Shown piece by piece: positions 53,182 to 63,600 of a stretch of DNA of 64,000 nucleotides. This DNA is from JAAXVQ01 sp964604705. GTDB taxonomy: Bacteria; Oederibacteriota; JAAXVQ01. Both the position numbers and the translations under genes were made by a program. The notes under the pieces were generated by a model that was not told where the DNA came from, searched no databases, and worked only from the letters and a program-made list of their open reading frames with translations. Every line of letters begins with the position of its first letter. Position 1 is the stretch's first letter. The DNA is taken from the NCBI GenBank assembly GCA_964604705.1, contig CAZSAP010000003.1:252798-316797 (forward strand), in the 5' to 3' direction.

Positions 53182-53859
53182 TTAAAAGTTCTTACCGATA
53201 CTAATACGCTGTTGTTGTGTAAACTGCGGCGTCATGTCGTAATCCAATGCCACTTGCCAATCCGCCCACTGGATACCCAAACCCAAGTTCATGTTGCCCC
53301 GTACTTCCGAATCATTGCGCAACGTGTACTGCCAACGTGAAATCACCTGTTCGGACCAATGATACCTCGACCCGACTTCCAAACGCATCACATCGTTAAA
53401 CGGTGCAAATACCCGCGCGGATACATCCATCGTATCGCCTAAATGATACAGCGATTCCATTTCCATACGCAAAGGAATAAAACGACCGCAAAACAGGTAG
53501 TTGTTCAAATCTTCATCGGCCCAAATGCGAAGTTTGGCTTCCAGGGGTAAAGCGTTCGTGGTGTCTTGTGCGGGATTAAGTTTTTGCAGATCAAGCGTGG
53601 CCGTGGCTTGCATGTGGCTCAGGTCCATGGAAACACCCGAATCGGACATGAACCGGCGGAGATTGTCTTGAACATATTGACGCAGATATTCCTGTCCACG
53701 CGAGAGATAGGTGTGCCGGTCACTCTCCGTGATGGTCTGCTGTTCGCCGTACAAGGAGGCGGTCTGAAGATCGTTGGCCCGAAAGGTCTCGGCCGAGACT
53801 CCGGTAGCCCAACCACCCACTCCGGCGATTAAGATGAACAAAACGCGCTGCATACGCAT
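53182..53859 (-). CDS. Exported protein, probable small outer-membrane beta barrel
   Basis: A 225-residue protein with a signal peptide (MRMQRVLFILIAGVGGWATGVSA). Residues 95-225 show alternating strands with aromatic ends (LRIWADEDLNNYLFCGRFIP, SRWQYTLRN, GIQWADWQVALDYDM) and the chain ends in KNF; the terminal Phe is typical of outer-membrane barrels. Residues 30-90 are polar, with a helix. GGAGG lies 12 bases upstream of ATG 53859. No family is recognised. It follows folC and is closed by a strong terminator. Confidence 0.65.
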   Translation of the reverse strand: MRMQRVLFILIAGVGGWATGVSAETFRANDLQTASLYGEQQTITESDRHTYLSRGQEYLRQYVQDNLRRFMSDSGVSMDLSHMQATATLDLQKLNPAQDTTNALPLEAKLRIWADEDLNNYLFCGRFIPLRMEMESLYHLGDTMDVSARVFAPFNDVMRLEVGSRYHWSEQVISRWQYTLRNDSEVRGNMNLGLGIQWADWQVALDYDMTPQFTQQQRISIGKNF

Positions 53860-53893
53860 GTCCAGGAAATCCTCCGGCTAAAACTATAGCATC

Positions 53894-55288
53894 TCACTTA
53901 GGGGCTGTCAAACGTTTACCCCGCTTTTTCAAGTATCGGCGCGCCGGTGCCAATAAATAGAGCGAACCTGCTACCACCACCGTCCCTTGAGTCCCAGCCG
54001 CATGCAGGGCCTCGGTCAAGGCGCGACTCAATTGGGCCTTGGGAAAAGCGTTGATTCCATAAGCCAAAAAACACTCGGCCAAGGCTTCGGGCGCCAAGCC
54101 CCGGGCATCCGGCGGACGAACCGTCCATACCGAATGCACTCCCGGTGCCAGCAGGCGGACCATGGAGGCGGAATCCTTATCTGCCATAACCCCCATAACC
54201 AACGCCACCGGAGCCTTAAACGACCGCAGCTCGTCTGCCAAAGCCAGGGCCGCCGCCGGATTATGGGCCCCATCCAGAAAAACTGCGGGTCGGACAGCTA
54301 TTTTTTCCAAACGCCCAGGCCACACCACCTTGCGAAACCCCTGTTTCCGGGCTGCCGGGGAAACAGAGAAACCCAGGCGATTGAGCTCGTTGAGTACCAA
54401 AACCGCCAACGCTGCGTTGCGCGTTTGATGTTCTCCCCGCAACCCTACCTCCAGCGTGAGCCTGGCAGTATCCGGGGTTTTCAGTGTTACTGCAAGTCCC
54501 CACGCTTTGCGCTCCCAACCCAGAATGCGTACGGTATCTGTCTGCTCAACGCCTGCCCAGACCAAGGAGGCACCCACCTGGAGCGCATGCTCCTGAATCA
54601 CACGCCGAATCGCCGGAGTCGTTTCGGCACTGACAAAGGGCACTCCCTTCCGAGCAATGGCGGCTTTTTCCCGAGCAATGTCCGCCAAGGTGGGTCCCAA
54701 CTCACGCGTATGATCCAACCCCACGTGTGTCAAAACCGAGACGAGCACCTTTTGCCACGCCGAGGTCGAATCCAAGCGCCCACCCATGCCCACTTCCACC
54801 ACCGCCAGGTCCAGCTTCGCCTGGCGAAAGGCCAAGGCGGCCAACACGGTCCAAGCCTCGAAGGTCGTGGCCGGTTCCCCCTGGCGATGTAACTTCTTCA
54901 AGGCGGGCAGGAGTTCACTCACAACTCGGACAAAGGCCGGGCGTGAAATCATCCGCGACCCCAGCACAATGCGCTCGCGCTCATCTTCCAAATGCGGAGA
55001 GGTGAAACGCCCAACACGGTAACCTGCCGCGAGCAACGCCGCGTGCACCAACGCGGCCACCGAGCCTTTGCCATTGGTGCCCGTGATCTGAATGGCCGGG
55101 ACCGCGGCATCGGGACGCCCCAACGCAGCCAACAAGGCCTGCGTCCGCGCCAAGCCCGGTTTTACGGCTTTGACGGTCCAACGATGCAATGCGTCTTTGG
55201 CTTGGGCAAACGATAATGGGGATAAAACAGAAACGCGGTTCTGCCCCCGGCGTACGCTGGCGACAGAACCGCGTGATAATTTACGCAT
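53894..55288 (-). CDS. folC: Bifunctional dihydrofolate/folylpolyglutamate synthase
   Basis: Adds glutamate to dihydropteroate and folates with ATP; 464 residues. The P-loop is ITGTNGKGSV, followed by FTSPHLEDERERI, VEVGMGGRLDST, LTHVGLDHTRELG and FLDGAHNPAAA. The start is uncertain: ATG 55288 has a weak ribosome site, and residues 1-22 are basic and outside the family's usual start, so a later GTG is possible. It follows accD by 10 bases, a pairing common in bacteria. Confidence 0.94.
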   Translation of the reverse strand: MRKLSRGSVASVRRGQNRVSVLSPLSFAQAKDALHRWTVKAVKPGLARTQALLAALGRPDAAVPAIQITGTNGKGSVAALVHAALLAAGYRVGRFTSPHLEDERERIVLGSRMISRPAFVRVVSELLPALKKLHRQGEPATTFEAWTVLAALAFRQAKLDLAVVEVGMGGRLDSTSAWQKVLVSVLTHVGLDHTRELGPTLADIAREKAAIARKGVPFVSAETTPAIRRVIQEHALQVGASLVWAGVEQTDTVRILGWERKAWGLAVTLKTPDTARLTLEVGLRGEHQTRNAALAVLVLNELNRLGFSVSPAARKQGFRKVVWPGRLEKIAVRPAVFLDGAHNPAAALALADELRSFKAPVALVMGVMADKDSASMVRLLAPGVHSVWTVRPPDARGLAPEALAECFLAYGINAFPKAQLSRALTEALHAAGTQGTVVVAGSLYLLAPARRYLKKRGKRLTAPK

Positions 55289-55298
55289 GCACGTTCAA

Positions 55299-56147
55299 TT
55301 AGGCTACAGGCTGCGTGATGGAAAGCAATTGGATTAAGCGGTCGCGCATGTCCTGACGACGGACAATGATGTCGATCATGCCGTGCTCCTGGAGAAACTC
55401 GGCACGCTGGAAGCGTTTGGGCAAATGCTGCCGAATGGTTTGTTCGATAACACGGGGACCGGCAAACATGATGAAGGCGTTCGGCTCAGCCACGATCACA
55501 TCGCCCAACATGGCAAAGCTGGCCGTCACCCCGCCGCCCGTGGGGTCAGTCAGAACCGAGATAAACATTTGCTTGGCGGCCGCCAAACGCGCCAGCGCCG
55601 CCGAGGTCTTGGCCATTTGCATCAATGAAAGAATCCCTTCGTGCATGCGCGCCCCGCCACCGGAAGCAGATACAATGATGACTGGGCACTTACGCTCAAT
55701 GGCCCCTTCCACGAGTCGGGCGATCTCTTCACCCAAAACCGAGCCCATGGAACCGCCCATGAACTTAAAATCTGTGGCCGCCAAGGCTACGGGCAAGCCT
55801 CCCATGGTGCAAAAACCCGCCACTATGGAGTCTTTGTTGCCGGTTGCCTTTTGCCCTTTTTGAACCTTATCCTGATACCCGGGGAACTTCAGCGGATCCG
55901 CCGCTTGGATCGTCCCTGAGGTTTCCTGAAAACTATCCGGGTCCACCAGCAGCTGAATCCGTTCCCGGGCGGACATATGGAAGTGATGATTGCACTTGGG
56001 GCAGGTCCGCTGGGCGTTTTCAATGTCCTTGTTTAGGATGATCTCAGAACAACCCGGACAACGTGTCACCAGGTTGTCGGGTATATCCAACTTCTTCTTC
56101 GTGGTCACTCGGACCGTCATATATTTAGGTTTTTTAAACCAATCCAC
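55299..56147 (-). CDS. accD: Acetyl-CoA carboxylase carboxyltransferase subunit beta
   Basis: Makes malonyl-CoA with AccA, feeding all ketosynthases of the cell; 282 residues. The N-terminal four-Cys zinc ribbon (CPGCSE..CPKCNHHF) and the carboxylase domain (GFCTMGG, FMGGSMGSVLGEEI, SASGGARMHEG-like, SVLTDPTGGG) are intact. It starts at GTG 56147 after GAGGAG. accA is not in the window. Confidence 0.95.
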   Translation of the reverse strand: MDWFKKPKYMTVRVTTKKKLDIPDNLVTRCPGCSEIILNKDIENAQRTCPKCNHHFHMSARERIQLLVDPDSFQETSGTIQAADPLKFPGYQDKVQKGQKATGNKDSIVAGFCTMGGLPVALAATDFKFMGGSMGSVLGEEIARLVEGAIERKCPVIIVSASGGGARMHEGILSLMQMAKTSAALARLAAAKQMFISVLTDPTGGGVTASFAMLGDVIVAEPNAFIMFAGPRVIEQTIRQHLPKRFQRAEFLQEHGMIDIIVRRQDMRDRLIQLLSITQPVA

Positions 56148-56337
56148 AGCCGTTCTCCTCGTTTTATACGTTTTTGATCCGATTACGGTTAAATATCTTC
56201 GTTTAACCCAATCGTCAGAAGCTCTAAAATGATTTTTAGAGGTCTTCTAAACCAACCTTGTCCCAGGTCCCCCACACCTTAAGTTCTAGGATGAGGCAGG
56301 AACGAACCAAAATGGTAGCATAACTTGACCATAGTCT

Positions 56338-57144
56338 CTACCGATTTTTTACTGCGTTTGCCATCTGACGGGACAATCCCAGGAGTCGTTTGAGGGCTTC
56401 CGCATCGGTTTTGGCTTGTTCCATGGCATTAATCAGCACGCTGGCCACGATCACTCCGTCGGAAATCCGCGAAGTGCTCCGGGCTTGTTCAGGCGTGGAA
56501 ATGCCAAATCCCACCAAAACCGGGAGCGGGGAGTATTGCCGCACCTGTTCAATGCCCGCACTCAACTCGGCTGTGGGCAATTGCTTGCGCATACCGGTCG
56601 TACCCGTCACTGACACATAGTACACAAAACCCGTGGCCGCCTTGGCCACGGCCTGCATGCGTGCCGGCGTACTGGTAGGCGCAACCAAAAAGACCGTATC
56701 CAAATCCTGAGAGGCACAAATGCGATTCCAATCGCCAGCCACTTCCGGTGGAAAATCCGGGATAATAAACCCATCCACTCCGGCTTTGGCTGCCAAAGCC
56801 GCATTTTTCTCCAAACTCGGCTGCATGAAGGGATTCAAATACCCCATCATAAGTATGGGAATGTCCGTTGCCTGGCGTAATTTTTCCACCAAGGAAAAAA
56901 TCTGGGGCAACGTGGTCCCGCGTTCCAAGGCACGCTGCGAGGCCCTTTGAATCACCGGACCGTCGGCCAAAGGATCGGAAAACGGGATGCCCAATTCCAC
57001 AGCATCGGCCCCGGACTCGATCAGGGTCATGACTGCCTTTCGGGTGAACTCCAACCCGCGGTCCCCGGCCGTGACAAACGGAACATACAATTTACGCCCG
57101 GCCATGCGTTCACGGGCAAAACGGTTGAATAATCGGGCGCTCAT
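56338..57144 (-). CDS. trpA: Tryptophan synthase alpha chain
   Basis: Cleaves indole-glycerol phosphate to indole; 268 residues. The catalytic Glu and Asp are in VELGIPFSDPLADGP, and GYLNPF, IPDFPPE, and FVYYVSVTGTTG, GFGISTPEQ follow the family order. Its ATG shares ATGA with the trpB stop. The tight overlap fits the alpha-beta complex. Confidence 0.96.
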   Translation of the reverse strand: MSARLFNRFARERMAGRKLYVPFVTAGDRGLEFTRKAVMTLIESGADAVELGIPFSDPLADGPVIQRASQRALERGTTLPQIFSLVEKLRQATDIPILMMGYLNPFMQPSLEKNAALAAKAGVDGFIIPDFPPEVAGDWNRICASQDLDTVFLVAPTSTPARMQAVAKAATGFVYYVSVTGTTGMRKQLPTAELSAGIEQVRQYSPLPVLVGFGISTPEQARSTSRISDGVIVASVLINAMEQAKTDAEALKRLLGLSRQMANAVKNR

Positions 57145-58319
57145 GCTGCATCCTCCGGCTTCAAGTCCTTATCGCCGCGTCCAGAAATATTAATAATCAT
57201 GACGGCTTTTTTGCCTAATTGCTTGGCGAGTATTTTTCCGTACGCCACGGCATGGGAGCTTTCCGTAGCCGGAATAATCCCCTCCAACCGCGAGAGTTCA
57301 CGCTGAGCCTCCAACGCTTTCTTATCCGTAACGGAAAAAAACTCGGCACGTCCTGCGTCCTTCAAAAACGCCAGCTCCGGTCCCACCCCGGGATAATCCA
57401 AGCCTGCGGCCACCGAGTGCGTGGGCGCGATTTGTCCAAATGCATCCTGCAGCACATACGAACGGCACCCGTGCAAAACCCCGACCTTGCCTTTGGTCAA
57501 GGTGGAGGAATGCTCCCCAAAACCCGACCCGCGTCCTCCGGCTTCCACCCCGATCAGCCGGACTTTTTTATCCTGTACAAATCCGGAGAAGATGCCCATG
57601 GAATTGCTGCCGCCACCCACACACGCCACGACCGCCTCGGGCAAGCGCCCGGCCTGAGCCATAATTTGCTGCCGCGCTTCTTTTCCAATAACCGACTGAA
57701 ACTCCCTAACCATGGACGGATACGGATCAAAACCGGCCACCGTGCCAATGAGATAATACGTGTCGCGCACGTTGGTGATCCAATCGCGCACGGCCTCGTT
57801 CATCGCATCCTTAAGCGTTTTGGACCCGCCGTCCACTGGAAAAACCTCGGCTCCCAAGAGGCGCATCCGGTAAACATTCAGTGATTGCCGGGCCATGTCT
57901 TCGGTTCCCATGTACACGCGGCATTTCAAACCGAAACGCGCACACACTGTGGCCGTGGCCACGCCGTGCTGCCCGGCACCGGTCTCGGCAATGATCCGAC
58001 GTTTGCCCATGCGCCGGGCCAAGAGAATCTGGCCAATGCAATTATTGATCTTGTGCGAGCCGGTGTGATTCAAGTCTTCACGCTTGAGAAACACCCGCGC
58101 CCCTCCCCAGCCCGTGGTCAACCGCTGGGCAAAATCCAAAGGTGTGGGACGTCCCACGTAATTTTTAGATAATTCATTTAATTCCCGCTTAAACGCAGGA
58201 TCACGCCGCGCGGCCGCCAACGCTGCTTTCAATTCCGCAATGGCGGGCATCAATGTTTCCGGGGCAAAACACCCGCCGTACTCACCAAACCATCCGTCCA
58301 AGCGTTTCTTCTGTGCCAT
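57141..58319 (-). CDS. trpB: Tryptophan synthase beta chain
   Basis: PLP enzyme that joins indole and serine; 392 residues. It has YVGRPTPL, the PLP Lys in HTGSHKINN, GAGQHGVATA, CVGGGSNSMGIF, and the C-terminal SSHAVAYG. GTAAGGAGAAGG precedes ATG 58319. The other trp genes are elsewhere. The leader has no short Trp-rich peptide, so classical attenuation is not evident. Confidence 0.97.
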   Translation of the reverse strand: MAQKKRLDGWFGEYGGCFAPETLMPAIAELKAALAAARRDPAFKRELNELSKNYVGRPTPLDFAQRLTTGWGGARVFLKREDLNHTGSHKINNCIGQILLARRMGKRRIIAETGAGQHGVATATVCARFGLKCRVYMGTEDMARQSLNVYRMRLLGAEVFPVDGGSKTLKDAMNEAVRDWITNVRDTYYLIGTVAGFDPYPSMVREFQSVIGKEARQQIMAQAGRLPEAVVACVGGGSNSMGIFSGFVQDKKVRLIGVEAGGRGSGFGEHSSTLTKGKVGVLHGCRSYVLQDAFGQIAPTHSVAAGLDYPGVGPELAFLKDAGRAEFFSVTDKKALEAQRELSRLEGIIPATESSHAVAYGKILAKQLGKKAVMIINISGRGDKDLKPEDAA

Positions 58320-58550
58320 GATGCCTTCTCCTTACGACTCACAAAGTCCTAACAGATTATAAAATAATACCGAAATCCGCAAATAAAAAAACCACTTTCC
58401 TAGTGAGAGATTCCTTACTTCATTAAAATATAGGGACAAACGACTGAAGGAACACTCCTTAAAACCGATACTTTCTATAGATGCCACGCGATTCTGAGCG
58501 GACATATACGAACGTTAAGAAGCCGAACATATTTTAAGGAGAGAACCCCC

Positions 58551-59153
58551 ATGCCAAATTCAAAAAAAAAGCTCAATTCAACACCCGCATTGCCTCAACC
58601 CACTCCCCACTATCGCCGCAAACAGTTCATTGTGGCGCGAGGTTTTCAATACCGGGTTATCTGGCAACTCATCCTGGTGGTGATTTCCAGCATACTGGTT
58701 TCCAATGTGGTAACCCTGGCCTTTTTAAAGATTAGAGAATGGACCGACCCATCTTCACAGAACCTCATCTATTTAACCAACTCCCTCAGTGACACTCTAG
58801 AATTTTCCCGTATTATGGATTTTCTCTGGCGTCCTATGCTGGCTTCGACTCTGATCGGAGTGCTCTTGGTATGTCTTTTTGGGATTTTTTATTCTCATCG
58901 CATTGCCGGGCCGTTGTTCAATCTCAAGCGTATGCTCAAACAACTGGGCGAAGGCAATTTTCAGTTGAACATGCACATCCGCAAAACCGATGAATTTCAT
59001 GATGTGGAAGAATCATTCAACCAGATGATGGACAACTTACGGGAACGCTTACACGAACTGGAAAACGAAGTTTTGCAGACAACCAAAACCAACAAAACCA
59101 AAGTTGAAACTTTATTTAAAAAATTCTATCGTGATACCCAAGATCCTATGTGA
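58551..59153 (+). CDS. Membrane protein with HAMP domain and no output domain
   Basis: A 200-residue protein with two membrane helices (about residues 36-60 and 98-122) flanking a 35-residue outside loop. A HAMP linker follows (SHRIAGPLFNLKRMLKQLGEGNFQL, to about residue 175), then a helical tail. There is no kinase, cyclase or methyl-accepting domain, so it must act through a partner. AAGGAGAG precedes the ATG. It lies upstream of the PorV-like and surface-protein genes on the same strand but 281 bases away. Confidence 0.8.
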   Translation: MPNSKKKLNSTPALPQPTPHYRRKQFIVARGFQYRVIWQLILVVISSILVSNVVTLAFLKIREWTDPSSQNLIYLTNSLSDTLEFSRIMDFLWRPMLASTLIGVLLVCLFGIFYSHRIAGPLFNLKRMLKQLGEGNFQLNMHIRKTDEFHDVEESFNQMMDNLRERLHELENEVLQTTKTNKTKVETLFKKFYRDTQDPM

Positions 59154-59434
59154 CTAAAACCCACCCATGCTTCGTGAACCCACCCGATATTTTCAAATAC
59201 CTATCGGTTTAAGGATGGTCGCGCTCACCCGGGTACGATTCAGCCGGTTATTATTCCCGATTTATTTTCTAGGCTCAATTAGCTCATACTTTTCTGACGT
59301 ACTCGCACCCAAAGGTTTCATTTCCTTTTTTTAACAGTGGAAATAATAACGCTTCAGGGGTAAAATGACGTCAAGTAATTTGTAAAGTGCGTGTTTCGTT
59401 TCGGGGGATGCTTCATTTCACGCAAGGGGAACAA

Positions 59435-60679
59435 ATGACACTGACCAACCGGTTAATCTTGCTGGTTGTACTATGCTGTATCACGTATCCCGCCTCTGCC
59501 TGGGATCGTCGCATGGGAGCACGTCCCATGGGCATGGGAGATGCGTTCTCCGCCTTGGCCGATGACATCAATACCCTTAATTATAATCCCGCCGGATTGG
59601 CCCGCCTCGAGACCATAGAAGCCACCTTGGAGTATGCCAATTTATACGCCGGACTTAACGATGGCCGCATCCAGGAAAACCATTTAGCCCTGAGCTATCC
59701 CTTACCTGAATCCGGAGGTTTGGGGCTTGGTTGGAACAACCGTTCGGTGGTGGATATCTACAGTGAAAACGAGATTGTCTTAGGGTATGCCCTGCACCCG
59801 GGTGTCAATCTCCCTTTATGGTTAGGCCTTTCCGGAAAACTGTTTTATTGGGATTATACCGATTCTTCCTTTTTAGAGATGAGCCGCACACGGGGCATTG
59901 CCTCACAAAAATACCAATACGGCTTGGATTTCGGCGCTTTGTACACACTCTTCAAGCAAACCTATTCGCGCCCTGAAATCCAAATCGCCTGCAGTATCAT
60001 CAACCTCAATCAGCCGGACATTGGGATTGTCACTGAAAATCGCCTGCCGTTGGAAACCCGCGCAGGTCTCAGCGTGCAATGGCAAGATTGGGATGGCGCC
60101 CTGGATGCGGTCTGGTTAAATTCAAAATTTCAAATTCACGTGGGCGCTGAAAAATGGTTTGGCAACGGGCAATGGGGTGTCCGCACCGGGCTTATTTCCG
60201 GCGACGATACAGCCTTCACCGCGACGGTGGGCGCCAATTACAACTTTGACTGGACCACCGCCAAATCCCGTCTCACCTACGCATTTAATTATACCTTCTC
60301 GGGCATCATCGAAACCTGGGGCACCCATCGCATCTCTTTGGATTTTGAAATTCCTCAATTAGCCACCTCGGGTCGAGCGGCCCCCACAACGCTGCCCAAA
60401 CGCGCACCGGCCTCATCCATGCCGGTTACTCCGGACCGCAAGGAACGCATCCAAACGTACCTGATGAAAAAATTCGAGACTTATTTCGAAGCCACCGAAA
60501 CCATCAAACAACTTAAAGCCAAAAATAATCCGCGTTGGGCCAACGACTTGGCCTTGGCCGAACAAAAACTCCACGACGCAGTGGGACAGATCATTGTTAA
60601 CGAAAACGTGGTCGAGTTCTTGAAAAGTGTGAACGCCGTCTCGAAAATTCTTCGGGCGCTCCAGGACGGCCAACCATGA
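59435..60679 (+). CDS. PorV/UPF0164-like outer-membrane protein
   Basis: A 414-residue exported protein. The signal peptide (MTLTNRLILLVVLCCITYPASA) is followed by WDRRMGARPMGMGDAFSALADDINTLNYNPAGLARLE, the same opening as the gene at 16668, and a beta-strand-rich barrel to about residue 310. Residues 330-414 are a Pro-rich linker and a helical tail, not TPR. I use ATG 59435 with AGGGGA upstream; a GTG at 59387 would spoil the signal peptide. The stop shares ATGA with the giant surface protein, so this PorV-like protein probably handles its export or anchoring. Confidence 0.83.
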   Translation: MTLTNRLILLVVLCCITYPASAWDRRMGARPMGMGDAFSALADDINTLNYNPAGLARLETIEATLEYANLYAGLNDGRIQENHLALSYPLPESGGLGLGWNNRSVVDIYSENEIVLGYALHPGVNLPLWLGLSGKLFYWDYTDSSFLEMSRTRGIASQKYQYGLDFGALYTLFKQTYSRPEIQIACSIINLNQPDIGIVTENRLPLETRAGLSVQWQDWDGALDAVWLNSKFQIHVGAEKWFGNGQWGVRTGLISGDDTAFTATVGANYNFDWTTAKSRLTYAFNYTFSGIIETWGTHRISLDFEIPQLATSGRAAPTTLPKRAPASSMPVTPDRKERIQTYLMKKFETYFEATETIKQLKAKNNPRWANDLALAEQKLHDAVGQIIVNENVVEFLKSVNAVSKILRALQDGQP

Positions 60680-63600
60680 TCCGGCCTCTCCCAACCCTCC
60701 CGGTCGCTTCCCGTCGGTCCTGGGTATGCCTCTTTGGCTTGATGTTGTTTTTCTTTTTTTCCCTGGGCACCGCTTCCCTGTGGGCCGCCGATATTTGGTT
60801 CGATGACTTGACCGGTACGGCCGGAACAGCCCCGGTTGCTTGGTTGGATGAATCCACCAACGCTGGCTTCAATTCTCATATCCGCTTCTCCTCAACCTCA
60901 TCGTATGCGGCCATTACCCGCAACGCCGTCAGTACCTGGGGCAAGGTCTTATCCCCAAATCTCAGCTGCGATGTTTCAACCTACTCCATGGTCGAAGTTC
61001 GCATTGTTGCGATCTCTCCTTCAACCCAGTGGAAAATCGGCATTCAAGAAACCGGCTTGCCGAATTATTGGGATTTAAATTCCGGCTCGACGGAAACCGG
61101 AACGTTTGCTTTCAACTATCAAACCACGACAGGTTGGAGCGGCACCAAAAACTTCAACGTACAGATCACGGTTGAAGGCGGAACTGGGACCTATGTGGTC
61201 GTCGATTTCGTACGCGTATGCGATAATGCCGTCACACCTACCCGAACCGCCACCACCACCTTCACTGCGACCGTCACGCCTACATCCACACCGACGGCAA
61301 CGGTGACACCCACAGCCACGGCAACAGTTACCTCCACCCCGGCGGCCCAGGGATATGTCCAACCCAATACGGTTCCTGCGCTTGCATCACAGAGCTACAC
61401 CTACAACCTCGTCGGTCAAGCCAATGGCATCAACGCTCTTTACATAAACATACCCAACGGTTGGGCGGTATCCACCACGCCGTCGAGCGATTTGGGAGGC
61501 ACCCCTACCTTTGCGGGCAATCGAATCATGATTAGCTATTCCCCGGCCATGAACTCGGGCGATCTGGATACCGTGAACTTTACGGCCACAGCTCCGGGTA
61601 CAGGGGGGCTTTATTATTGGAACGGATACCTCAACGACGGTACATATGTGGTAGCAACCTCTGCTGCCAAAAGTCAGGCCGTATCGGTGCACACACTTAC
61701 GACCACACCTACAGCCACTCCCACAAACACGTCCACTCAGACCATCACCCCGACCTACACCCCGACATCCACGGTCACATCCACATCGACCCCAGCAGCC
61801 CAGGGATACATTCAGCCCAATGTGGCTTCTTCGCATGAAGCTCAAAGCTATACGTACCATGTCGTTGGACAAGCCAACGGAATTAACAATCTATACATCA
61901 ATATCCCCGATGGATGGGCGGTCTCAACCACGCCCAACTCTGGAGTAATGGGCGGGACGGTTACCTTTGTGGGAAACCGCATCCTTGTCAGCTATGCGCC
62001 AGCCATGAACTCGGGTGATTTGGATACAGTTACCTACACGGCTACGGCTCCTGGACTGGGTGGAGTGTATTATTGGAATGCTTACCTCAACGACGGTACA
62101 TATACCGTTATCACCTCTTCAACCAAGAGCCAGGCTGTGACCGTGAACACGCTTACGGCGACACCTACAAGCACGTATACCGCAACCTTCACGCCTACGT
62201 TTACTTCCACTTCCACGACCACACCCACCTTCACGTCTACGACGACCTCGACTCCGACTTCCACGCCCGCCGCACAGGGTTACTTGCAGCCCAACTCGGC
62301 CTCGGCTCAGCAATCTCAAAGTTACGATTATTACCTGGTTGGACAAGCCAATGGGATCAATACCGTGTACATCAACATTCCCACGGGCTGGGCCGTTTCC
62401 ACCACTCCCTCCAGTACCTTCGGCGGTACCGCTTCTTTGGGAGGCGACCGCATAATGATCAGTTATGCACCACCGATGAACTCCGGTGACCTCGATACAG
62501 TAACCTTTACAGCCACAGCTCCGGGTACAGGCGGTATGTACTATTGGAATGCCTATCTCAACAACGGTACCTACATAGTCACCACCTCGTCCACCCGCAG
62601 TCAAGCTGTGGCAGTGGCTTCACTTACTGCCACCCCGACCGTAACCCCAACATCCACTTCGACGCATACGCTCACGGCCACACCCACAGCCACAGAAACG
62701 TCCACATCCACTCATACACCCACGGCGACAGCCTCGGCTTCGTCCACCTCGACCGTGACCACCACACCCACGGAGACCTCGACCTCCACGCCCACCCAGA
62801 CCGCTACACATACAGTCACCCAAACGTCTACGGCCACCTCGACCTCCACTCCTGCGGCACATGGCTATATCCAGCCCAATGCGGCGTCCGCCAACCAAGT
62901 CCAAAATTACGACTACTATGTGGTCGGACAAGCCAACGGCATTGATACGGTGTACATCAACATCCCAAATGGCTGGGCGGTTTCCACCACGCCCAATTCC
63001 AATATTATGGGTGGTACGGTAACGTTCGCCGGCAGCGATCGCATTTGTGTTAGCTATTCGCCGTCTCTAAACGCCGGAGATTTGGACTCACTCACCTTTA
63101 CGGCCATTGCTCCAGGCTTGGGCGGTGTGTATTATTGGAACGCTTATCTGAACAACGGAGCCTATGTCGTGACCACCTCGTCGACCAAGAGTCAAGCGGT
63201 CATGATCTCCACCCTTACGGCCACGCCCTCTTCCACGATGACGCCCACGGCCACGTACACCATGACCGCAACCATGACCGTCACCCCAACATCCTCGGCC
63301 ACCTTTACAACCACACCGACCGAGACTCCAACCCTAACCGCGACCTCGACCTATACCTTCACCTCCACGTTCACCTCCACCGAAAGCCCTACCTCTTCGG
63401 TGACACCGACTTTGACCATAACCGCTACGCCCACATTCACGGAGACGCACACGGCCACGATCACACTAACCGCAACCTCGACAACCACGGAAACATATAC
63501 TCCCACATCAACCGCCACACCTACCTTTACTGAGACCTTCACGTCCACATCCACAGCCACTGAAACGTCCACTAGCACTCCGACAGAAACCATAACTCCG

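Noticed and set aside
58320..58550. Trp attenuator before trpB
   Set aside because: No Trp-rich leader peptide or terminator/antiterminator pair is visible.
62119..62931. Gly/Arg/Cys-rich minus-strand frames under the surface protein
   Set aside because: They are complements of the Thr/Pro-coding repeats; the composition is an artefact of ACN/CCN codons.
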